NCBI GenBank assembly: GCA_036252795.1
Contig: DASYHY010000082.1
Location: forward strand, 1 to 5,041
Direction: 5' to 3'
DNA: 5,041 nt
Origin: Aurantimonas sp036252795
GTDB taxonomy: Bacteria; Pseudomonadota; Alphaproteobacteria; Rhizobiales; Rhizobiaceae
The notes beneath the pieces were generated by a model, which saw only the letters and a list, made by a program, of their open reading frames with translations, ran no database searches and was not told the origin of the DNA. Of the stretch, positions 1-5,041 are shown in pieces. The position numbers were made by a program, and so were the translations under genes. The number at the start of each line of letters is the position of its first letter. Within the stretch, counting starts at the first letter, position 1.

Positions 1-626
1 TCGTCCGAAATGAAGCGGATGCCCGCCTGATCCGCATACTCGACCAGCCGGCGAAGCTCGTCCCGCGGCGTCATCGTCCCCGTGGGATTCGCGGGGCTCG
101 CGACGAGGACGCCGGCGACGGGGCTCGCCTCGTGCAGGCGCCGCAGATGGTCGGCGGTGAAGACGTAGCCGGTCGAGGCGTCGACCTCCTGCTCCACGGG
201 GACCAGCCCCAGCGCCCGCAGGATGTTGCGATAAGCAGGATAGCCGGGCGCCGCGATGGCGATCCTGTCGCCCGGGTCGAAGGCCGCGAGAAACGCCAGG
301 TTGAAGCCGGCCGACGAACCGGTCGTCACCATGATCCGCTCCGGCCCGACGGCCTGGCCGTAGGCCTCCTGATAATGCCGGGCGATCCGCTCGCGCAGGT
401 CGCTGCGGCCGAGCGCGTCGGTGTAGGCGACCCGGCCGTGGTCGAGCATGGACCGCGCCGCATCCCGCGCAGCCTGCGGCGCCGGCGCGGCGGGCTGGCC
501 GACGGCGAGCGAGATCACCTTCTCGCCGCGGGCGATCATCCGGTTCGCCTCCGCGAGCACGTCCATCGCCCGGAAAGGGTCGATCTCGGAGCGGCGGGAG
601 GGAGTGAGGACGCGGGCTGTGGTCAC
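1..626 (-). CDS. class I/II PLP-dependent aminotransferase, partial (C-terminus outside window)
   Basis: Probable cytosolic aminotransferase of fold type I (aspartate aminotransferase superfamily), moving an amino group between an amino acid and a 2-oxo acid through pyridoxal phosphate. About 208 N-terminal residues are present of the ~390 usual for the family. Visible family marks are VGQP (residues 42-45), the TTGSSAGF phosphate-binding loop (101-108), PGYPAY with an aromatic residue at Y129 placed to stack on the cofactor, SPANPTG (177-183) with the cofactor-binding Asn at 180, and the start of ISDE, whose Asp208 should bind the pyridine nitrogen. The Schiff-base lysine lies beyond the window. 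I chose the GTG at 626-624 because AGGAA lies 7 bases upstream and the conserved region begins soon after; no in-frame ATG lies just upstream. The N-terminal motif reads VGQPAAPAP rather than the common GEPDF, so substrate specificity cannot be read from this fragment. It is divergent from the protease gene. Confidence 0.93.
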   Translation of the reverse strand, partial: MTTARVLTPSRRSEIDPFRAMDVLAEANRMIARGEKVISLAVGQPAAPAPQAARDAARSMLDHGRVAYTDALGRSDLRERIARHYQEAYGQAVGPERIMVTTGSSAGFNLAFLAAFDPGDRIAIAAPGYPAYRNILRALGLVPVEQEVDASTGYVFTADHLRRLHEASPVAGVLVASPANPTGTMTPRDELRRLVEYADQAGIRFISD

Positions 627-846
627 GGATCGTTCCTGTCGAAGGGCTGGGGCGGCGGATGCGGGGGGAGCGCCTTCATAGACTTGATCAGCGCCCGTCA
701 GCTAGGGTCGGCATCGCAATAAGCCGCACCCTCTCGCGTCTGCCTCTCAAAATCGCCGGATTGCCGTGACGAAACATGGGGAGGACGGTTCATGCTCGAG
801 TAGCAGTCGTCGCAGGGAAGACGGTCGATACCGGGGGTCATTTTTG
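627..846. promoter_or_regulatory. divergent intergenic region between aminotransferase and M48 protease genes
   Basis: This 220-base spacer must hold promoters for both divergent genes, since neither has another nearby upstream region. I found no convincing -35/-10 pair on either strand. Each gene is preceded by a short reading frame whose stop overlaps the gene's start: minus strand 679-623 (18 codons) and plus strand 776-847 (23 codons). The plus side also carries GGAGG at 780-784, which serves only a three-codon frame at 792-803. The function as a promoter region is inferred from gene orientation. Confidence 0.4.
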
Positions 847-2226
847 ATGAAGCGCCTTTTGCCTCGCCTCTGCCGGCACGTCGCGGTGCTCGCCACGGCG
901 CTGTCCGTTGCCTTGGCGCCCGCCGCCGCACAATCGCGCAGCGACAAGTCCAGATTGCCGGTCGTGCGCGACGCGGAGATCGAGGCGCTGGTGGCCGACT
1001 ATGCGCGGCCGATCCTCCAGGCGGCCGGGTTGTCGCGATCCGGGATTCAGATCGTCCTCGTCAATTCGCCCGGCTTCAACGCATTCGTGGCCGGACGGCG
1101 CATCTTCATCAACACCGGTGCGATCACCGCGACCGAGACGCCGAACCAGCTCATCGGCATCATCGCCCACGAGATCGGCCACCTTGCCGGCGGCCATCAG
1201 CAGCGGCTGCGCGAGCAGCTGGAGCGGTCCCAGACGATCGCCATCGTCGCGGGCCTGCTGGGTGCCGGCATCGCTGTGGCGGGCGCCAGCACCGGCGCGG
1301 GGGGAGCGGCGCAGGCAGGTGCAGGCCTGATGAGCGGCGGCAGCGCCGCTGCCCAGCGCAGTCTCCTGAGCTATCAAAGGGGCGAGGAATCGGCCGCCGA
1401 CCGGACCGCCCTCACCTATCTCGAAAGCACCGGCCAGTCCCCCCGAGGCCTGCTCGAGACTTTCACGATCCTGGACCGCAACAACCTCTTTGCCTCCGGC
1501 CGGTCCAACTATCTGTCGTCCCACCCGATGCCGCGGGAACGGATCGCGGCGCTGGAAGCGGCAGCGCGCGAAAGCCGACATTTTGACCGCGCCGATCCCC
1601 CTGCCCTCGCGGAACGCCACAATTTCGCCAGGGCGAAGATCGCGGCCTATAACGGGGGCGCCGGCGATGTCCGCCGGCTGTTCGCGCGCGACCCGCGCAG
1701 CCTCCCCGCGCTCTACGGCGACGCCATCGCGACGCAGCTGGCGGGCTCGACGGCCTCGGCCCTGCAGAAGATCGATGCGCTGATCGTCGCCCGCCCCGAC
1801 AGTCCCTGGTTCCACGAGATGCGCGGCGAGACGCTGATGGCCGCCGGTCGTGCGTCGGAAGCCGCCGCCGCCTATGCGAGAGCCGCCAAGCTAGACAGCA
1901 CCGGCTCCGGCCTGCTGAAGGCGCAGGTGGGCCAGGCCATCGTCTCCGGTGGCGACCGCTCGCAGATGCAGAAGGCCATCGAGCTGATCCGCGCCGGCCT
2001 GCAGGCCGATCCCGCCAACGCCTCGGCCTATCGCTTCCTCGCCATGGCCTACGGCAATATCGGCGAGGTCGGGCAGGCCGAGCTTGCCACCGCGGAAGGC
2101 TACTGGCATGCCGGTAACATTCGCCAGGCGCAGATCTTCGCCACACGTGCCCAGCAGAAGCTCAAGCGGGGCTCACCGTCGTGGCTGCAGGCGCAGGACA
2201 TCATCCAGGCCAAGCCCCGGTCGTGA
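847..2226 (+). CDS. exported M48-family zinc metalloprotease with TPRs (BepA-like)
   Basis: A 459-residue periplasmic zinc protease, probably an outer-membrane quality-control enzyme like E. coli BepA (YfgC), which is of similar length. A Sec signal peptide spans residues 1-28 with a likely AAA|QS cleavage. The M48 catalytic domain follows: NAFVAGRRIFINTGAI, then HEIGH at 108-112 (zinc ligands H108 and H112, catalytic E109), a Gly/Ala-rich lid of about residues 131-170, EESAADR with E181 as the probable third zinc ligand, and SHPMPRER with H226 matching the regulatory histidine of BepA. The C-terminal ~200 residues are helical and TPR-like, with repeats near 321-351 and 373-452. I chose the ATG at 847 because it begins the signal peptide; the GTG at 766 would bury that peptide behind 27 unrelated residues. 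The ribosome site is weak (GGGGG at 833-837). The thiol oxidoreductase gene follows after 20 bases. bepA orthology is likely, but substrates are unknown. Confidence 0.93.
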   Translation: MKRLLPRLCRHVAVLATALSVALAPAAAQSRSDKSRLPVVRDAEIEALVADYARPILQAAGLSRSGIQIVLVNSPGFNAFVAGRRIFINTGAITATETPNQLIGIIAHEIGHLAGGHQQRLREQLERSQTIAIVAGLLGAGIAVAGASTGAGGAAQAGAGLMSGGSAAAQRSLLSYQRGEESAADRTALTYLESTGQSPRGLLETFTILDRNNLFASGRSNYLSSHPMPRERIAALEAAARESRHFDRADPPALAERHNFARAKIAAYNGGAGDVRRLFARDPRSLPALYGDAIATQLAGSTASALQKIDALIVARPDSPWFHEMRGETLMAAGRASEAAAAYARAAKLDSTGSGLLKAQVGQAIVSGGDRSQMQKAIELIRAGLQADPANASAYRFLAMAYGNIGEVGQAELATAEGYWHAGNIRQAQIFATRAQQKLKRGSPSWLQAQDIIQAKPRS

Positions 2227-2246
2227 AACATGAGGAATTGGCGCAC

Positions 2247-3005
2247 ATGATCCGAACCATTCTCGCAGTCGCGGGCTTCGCTCTGACGTTCCCCGCCGCG
2301 GCCCAGACCGAACAGTCGACATTCGACGCCGAGGCGAAGCAGGCAATCGAGACGATCGTCCACCAGTATCTGGTGGAGCATCCGGAAGTGCTTCTGGAGG
2401 CGCTGGACTCGCTGGAGGCGAAGCGGGCCACGGAGCAGATGGCGTCGCAGAAGGCGGCGATCGGGAAGTTCGGGGAGGAACTCTTCGCGTCGCCGGAGGG
2501 GACGGTGCTCGGCAATCCCGACGGCGACGTGAGCGTCGTGGAGTTCTTCGATTACAATTGCGGCTACTGCAAGCACGCTCTGGCGGACATGGACGCACTG
2601 ATCGCGGCCGATCCCGATCTCCGATTCGTGCTGAAGGAGATCCCCGTGCTCGGACCGCAGTCGGTCGAGGCGAGCCGTGTCAGTCTCGCCGTTAGGGAGA
2701 CGGCGCCGGAGCGCTATGCGGATTTCCATCGCGCGCTCCTCGGAAGGCGTGGCGTGGCCGACGAGGCCAGCGCACTCGCCGTTGCGGAGGATCTCGGGCT
2801 CGAGGTGGCGGCCCTGCGCACGGCCATGGCGTCACCGGCTGTTTCCCAGGCGCTCGCCGAATCGAACGAGATCGCCGAGGGCCTCGCGATCAACGGCACG
2901 CCGACCTACGTCTTTCCCGATGCCGTCATGGCCGGAGCGGTCGGAGCCGATGCCCTGGCCGCCGCCCTGGCCAATGTCAGGGACTGCGGAAGCACCACCT
3001 GCTGA
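2247..3005 (+). CDS. exported DsbA-family thiol-disulfide oxidoreductase, ScsC/Com1-like
   Basis: A 252-residue periplasmic thioredoxin-fold protein that forms or reshuffles disulfides. The signal peptide is residues 1-19 (AAA|QT). A charged helical segment (about 26-80, containing VHQYLVEHPEVLLEAL) matches the N-terminal extension of ScsC-like proteins, which mediates trimerisation in Proteus ScsC. The thioredoxin core begins near residue 91, with VVEFFDYNCGYCK carrying the redox pair C105/C108. A helical insertion (about 135-212) and NGTPTYVF with cis-Pro219 follow. CGYC and a Thr before the cis-proline match DsbC and ScsC isomerases more than classical DsbA (CPHC, Val-cisPro). Two further cysteines, C247 and C252 (the last residue), sit in the tail DCGSTTC. 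The start at 2247 has GAGGA at 2232-2236, 10 bases upstream; an in-frame ATG at 2181 lies inside the protease gene and would spoil the signal peptide. Probably in an operon with the protease. Isomerase rather than oxidase activity is inferred. Confidence 0.92.
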   Translation: MIRTILAVAGFALTFPAAAQTEQSTFDAEAKQAIETIVHQYLVEHPEVLLEALDSLEAKRATEQMASQKAAIGKFGEELFASPEGTVLGNPDGDVSVVEFFDYNCGYCKHALADMDALIAADPDLRFVLKEIPVLGPQSVEASRVSLAVRETAPERYADFHRALLGRRGVADEASALAVAEDLGLEVAALRTAMASPAVSQALAESNEIAEGLAINGTPTYVFPDAVMAGAVGADALAAALANVRDCGSTTC

Positions 3006-3029
3006 CCGCATGGTGCAGCCGAACCGGCA

Positions 3030-3047
3030 AAAGCGCTCCAGTGCTTT
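3030..3047 (+). terminator. small hairpin after the thiol oxidoreductase gene, possible weak terminator
   Basis: AAAGCGC (3030-3036) and GTGCTTT (3041-3047) pair as a 7-bp stem with one G-T wobble around the loop TCCA. It starts 25 bases after the stop at 3005. No T-run follows: the bases after the stem are CCCCGCGG. It is therefore not a textbook intrinsic terminator, and could be an mRNA 3'-end stabiliser, a dispersed palindrome or chance. Confidence 0.3.
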
Positions 3048-3071
3048 CCCCGCGGGCGCGATGGCTTTATA
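3044..3071 (+). promoter_or_regulatory. weak candidate promoter for aroQ-accB-accC
   Basis: TTTATA at 3066-3071 is the only AT-rich -10-like hexamer in the 121-base gap before aroQ. The best partner is CTTTCC at 3044-3049, 16 bases upstream, which matches the -35 consensus poorly and overlaps the hairpin's 3' arm. A transcript from here would have a leader of about 50 bases. The alternative is read-through from the protease/oxidoreductase genes. Confidence 0.2.
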
Positions 3072-3126
3072 GGGACTGGCACGCGCGCCGAACGGACGCA
3101 GCCGATCCGCAACCGAACGAGGGTCG

Positions 3127-3564
3127 ATGACCTCGACGATCTATATCCTCAACGGACCGAACCTCAATACGCTCGGCCGGCGCGAACCTGCGATCTACGG
3201 GTCCGCGACGCTTGCCGATGTCGAGGCGAATTGCCGGAAGGCGGCCGAGGCTGCCGGCTTCGGCATCGTGTTCCGGCAATCGAACCACGAGGGCGAACTG
3301 GTCGAGTGGATTCACGAGGCCCGCGAAGAGGCGGCAGCGATCATCATCAACGCCGGCGCCTATACCCACACCTCGCTCGCCATCCACGACGCGCTCCGCT
3401 ATTTCGACAAGCCGATCGTCGAGGTGCACCTCACCAATATTCACGCGCGCGAGGAGATCCGGCACAAGAGCCTCATCGCGCCAATCGCGTTGGGCGCGAT
3501 CGTCGGCTTCGGGCCGCAGGGCTACGAGTTGGCCATCACCGCCCTCAAGACGCGCCTCACCTAG
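3127..3564 (+). CDS. aroQ: type II 3-dehydroquinate dehydratase
   Basis: Cytosolic enzyme of the shikimate pathway, converting 3-dehydroquinate to 3-dehydroshikimate by the type II (anti-elimination, dodecameric) mechanism. At 145 residues it is full length for the family. Family motifs are continuous: NGPNLNTLGRREPAIYG (9-25) with flexible-lid Arg19 and catalytic Tyr24, RQSNHEGELVEWIHEA, INAGAYTHTSLAIHDAL with substrate-binding Asn75 and His81, and VEVHLTNIHAREEIRHKS with catalytic His101 and Arg112. The ATG at 3127 is the only sensible start, because homology begins by residue 5; GAGGG at 3119-3123 lies only 3 bases upstream, a tight spacing. accB begins 31 bases after the stop, so the two are probably cotranscribed, an arrangement familiar in Rhizobiales. 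It has no sequence relation to type I AroD. Confidence 0.97.
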   Translation: MTSTIYILNGPNLNTLGRREPAIYGSATLADVEANCRKAAEAAGFGIVFRQSNHEGELVEWIHEAREEAAAIIINAGAYTHTSLAIHDALRYFDKPIVEVHLTNIHAREEIRHKSLIAPIALGAIVGFGPQGYELAITALKTRLT

Positions 3565-3595
3565 AGCATCGGGGCCGAGCGGCCGAAGGAAAAAG

Positions 3596-4087
3596 ATGTC
3601 CAGAGAAGATCACAACCTCGACCCGGCGCTGGTGCGCGAACTGGCGACCATCCTCAATGACACCGACCTGACGGAAATCGAGATAGAGCGCGGCTCGGTC
3701 AGGGTCCGCGTGTCGCGACAGAAGGACTACGCCGTCGGCCATCCGCAGCCGATGCAGTATCTGCAGGCGGCGCCAGCCCCGATGCAGAGCGGCTCGGGCG
3801 CCCCCCAGGCTTCCGCACCGGCTCCGGCACCCGCGGCTCCCACGGGTCCCGAGCCCGGCAGCGTGCCCTCGCCGATGGTCGGAACGGTCTATCTCGCCTC
3901 GGCGCCGGGAGCGAAGAACTTCGTCGAGGTCGGCCAGCAGGTCGCGGAGGGGGAGACCCTGCTGATCATCGAGGCGATGAAGACGATGAACCAGATCCCG
4001 GCGCCGCGTGCCGGTCGGATCACCCGCATCTGCGTCGAGAATGCCCAGCCAGTGGAATACGGCGAAGCCCTCGTCGTGATCGCGTAA
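3596..4087 (+). CDS. accB: biotin carboxyl carrier protein of acetyl-CoA carboxylase
   Basis: Carries biotin between the biotin carboxylase and carboxyltransferase subunits of acetyl-CoA carboxylase, the committed step of fatty acid synthesis. The 163-residue length is normal. Residues 1-42 form the N-terminal segment (PALVRELATILNDTDLTEIEIERG), which in E. coli contacts the AccC subunit. Residues ~58-93 are a Pro/Ala/Gly-rich flexible linker. The biotinyl domain runs from about 94 to 163, beginning SPMVGTVYLASAPGAKNF; the extra segment after GTVY corresponds to the thumb typical of BCCP. The biotin-accepting lysine is K129 in EAMKTMNQI, to be modified by biotin protein ligase. E. coli has MKMM here; the Thr variant is, to my knowledge, usual in alphaproteobacteria. 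The ATG at 3596 has AAGGA at 3586-3590, 5 bases upstream; in-frame extension upstream would only run through aroQ in another frame. accC follows after 9 bases. Confidence 0.97.
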   Translation: MSREDHNLDPALVRELATILNDTDLTEIEIERGSVRVRVSRQKDYAVGHPQPMQYLQAAPAPMQSGSGAPQASAPAPAPAAPTGPEPGSVPSPMVGTVYLASAPGAKNFVEVGQQVAEGETLLIIEAMKTMNQIPAPRAGRITRICVENAQPVEYGEALVVIA

Positions 4088-4090
4088 GGG
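4086..4090 (+). promoter_or_regulatory. accC ribosome binding site overlapping the accB stop codon
   Basis: AAGGG begins inside the accB TAA (4085-4087) and lies 6 bases before the accC ATG at 4097. Ribosomes ending on accB would be placed at the accC start, which suggests coupled translation and a fixed ratio of the two partner subunits. The coupling is inferred from spacing only. Confidence 0.55.
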
Positions 4091-4096
4091 CCCGGC

Positions 4097-5041
4097 ATGT
4101 TCAAGAAGGTCCTGATCGCCAACCGCGGCGAGATCGCGCTGCGGGTCCTGAGGGCCTGCAAGGAACTCGGCATTCCGACGGTCGCTGTGCACTCGACGGC
4201 GGACAACATCGCCATGCACGTGCGCCTCGCCGACGAGAGCGTCTGCATCGGCCCGCCGCCCTCGCGCGACAGCTATCTCAACATTCCGCAGATCGTCGCG
4301 GCGTGTGAGATATCCGGCGCCGACGCGGTGCATCCGGGCTACGGTTTCCTGTCGGAGAACGCCCGTTTCGCCGACATCCTGGACGCGCACAACATCACCT
4401 TCATCGGCCCGACGGCGGACCACATCCGGATCATGGGCGACAAGATCGAGGCCAAGCGCACCGCCATGCGCCTCGGGATCCCTGTCGTGCCGGGTTCGGC
4501 CGGTGCGGTGACCGACGACAACGAGGCGCTGCGGGTCGCCGACGAGATCGGTTTTCCGGTCCTGGTCAAGGCTTCCGCCGGCGGCGGCGGTCGCGGCATG
4601 AAGGTCGCGCGCTCGCGGGCCGACCTGTCGATGGCTTTGGCGACCGCCCGCAGCGAGGCCGGTGCCGCGTTCGGGGACGACGCCGTCTATATCGAGAAAT
4701 ACCTCGAGAAGCCCCGTCACATCGAGGTGCAGGTATTCGGCGACGGCGCAGGGAACGCGATCCATCTCGGCGAGCGCGACTGTTCGCTGCAGCGACGCCA
4801 CCAGAAGGTCTGGGAAGAGGCCAACTCCCCTGCCCTGACGGAGGAGCAGCGCGGGAGGATCGGCGGGATCTGCGCCGATGCCATTGCCAAGCTCGGCTAT
4901 CGCGGCGCGGGTACGATCGAATTCCTGTACGAGAACGGCGAGTTCTTCTTCATCGAGATGAACACGCGCCTGCAGGTGGAGCATCCGGTGACGGAGGCCA
5001 TTACCGGCCTCGATCTCGTCCATGAGCAGATCCGCGTGGCG
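4097..5041 (+). CDS. accC: biotin carboxylase subunit of acetyl-CoA carboxylase, partial (C-terminus outside window)
   Basis: ATP-dependent carboxylation of AccB-bound biotin with bicarbonate. The reading frame stays open to the window edge, giving 315 of about 450 residues. The N-terminal domain starts MFKKVLIANRGEIALRV and includes HPGYGFLSENARFA. The ATP-grasp domain shows MGDKIEAK (K116), the nucleotide-binding glycine loop KASAGGGGRGMK (158-169), ERDCSLQRRHQKV with H235 and K237 (E. coli H236 and K238), and EMNTRLQVEHPVTE, where E295 equals E. coli E296 and R291 equals R292. All active-site residues within the fragment are intact. The missing part is the end of ATP-grasp and the C-terminal domain. 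Small differences from E. coli are KASAGG for KASGGG and HQKVWEEA for HQKVVEEA; neither removes a known catalytic residue. Pyruvate or propionyl-CoA carboxylase subunits share these motifs, but adjacency to accB makes AccC the best reading. Confidence 0.97.
   Translation, partial: MFKKVLIANRGEIALRVLRACKELGIPTVAVHSTADNIAMHVRLADESVCIGPPPSRDSYLNIPQIVAACEISGADAVHPGYGFLSENARFADILDAHNITFIGPTADHIRIMGDKIEAKRTAMRLGIPVVPGSAGAVTDDNEALRVADEIGFPVLVKASAGGGGRGMKVARSRADLSMALATARSEAGAAFGDDAVYIEKYLEKPRHIEVQVFGDGAGNAIHLGERDCSLQRRHQKVWEEANSPALTEEQRGRIGGICADAIAKLGYRGAGTIEFLYENGEFFFIEMNTRLQVEHPVTEAITGLDLVHEQIRVA

Noticed and set aside
718..750. TTGAGA and CTTATT on the minus strand as an aminotransferase promoter
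   Set aside because: The hexamers are 21 bases apart, too wide for a sigma-70 promoter, and the -10 match is poor.
766..846. N-terminal extension of the protease from a GTG at 766
   Set aside because: It would put 27 Ser/Arg-rich residues before an otherwise perfect signal peptide starting at the ATG at 847.
838..1815. Minus-strand open frame (325 codons) opposite the M48 protease
   Set aside because: Same cause: a shadow of high third-position GC, with no motif, and the plus strand holds the zinc protease.
2181..2246. Earlier ATG for the thiol oxidoreductase, overlapping the protease gene
   Set aside because: It adds 22 residues before the signal peptide; the ATG at 2247 has its own GAGGA site.
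3562..3571. CTAGAGCATC after aroQ, resembling the start of rhizobial intergenic repeats
   Set aside because: Only a few bases match, part of them is the aroQ stop codon, and no palindromic partner lies in the 31-base gap.
3212..3595. Upstream extension of the accB frame through aroQ, suggesting a fusion
   Set aside because: The extension is an out-of-frame shadow of aroQ (Arg/Ser/Pro-rich), and accB has a good ribosome site and normal N-terminus at 3596.
3773..3874. Pro/Ala-rich repetitive stretch in accB as possible tandem repeat or expansion
   Set aside because: This is the normal flexible linker of BCCP; there is no regular DNA repeat unit.
3557..5023. Long minus-strand open frame (488 codons) opposite accB and accC
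   Set aside because: It lies antisense to two genes with clear, uninterrupted family motifs. It is Arg/Asp/Gly-rich low-complexity translation typical of the reverse frame in GC-rich codon usage, with no recognisable domain.

Overview
The window is GC-rich with strong third-position GC in its coding frames. Its gene content and order (M48 protease, DsbA-family oxidoreductase, aroQ, accB, accC) fit an alphaproteobacterium, most likely of the Hyphomicrobiales/Rhizobiales, where this neighbourhood is familiar to me. The assignment rests on gene order and protein style, not on a database search, and I cannot name a genus.

Layout. On the minus strand, positions 626 down to 1 hold the N-terminal ~208 residues of a class I/II PLP-dependent aminotransferase that runs off the left edge. 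A 220-base divergent intergenic region (627-846) separates it from a plus-strand block. First comes a secreted BepA-like M48 metalloprotease with TPRs (847-2226). After 20 bases comes an exported thioredoxin-fold disulfide oxidoreductase/isomerase of the ScsC/Com1 type (2247-3005). A 121-base gap with a small hairpin (3030-3047) precedes aroQ, the type II 3-dehydroquinate dehydratase (3127-3564). After 31 bases comes accB, the biotin carboxyl carrier protein (3596-4087), and after 9 bases accC, biotin carboxylase, which is cut by the right edge at 5041.

How the genes work together. The protease and the thiol protein are both exported and probably cotranscribed; together they look like a periplasmic or outer-membrane protein quality-control pair. 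accB and accC are two of the subunits of acetyl-CoA carboxylase, which makes malonyl-CoA for fatty acid synthesis. aroQ supplies the third step of the shikimate pathway and seems to share their transcript.

This is mainly conserved housekeeping chromosome. I see no mobile element, CRISPR array, RNA gene or toxin/defence system. The points most worth a second look are the isomerase-like features and C-terminal cysteine pair of the thiol protein beside a BepA homologue, and two short upstream reading frames whose stops overlap the start codons of both divergent genes.
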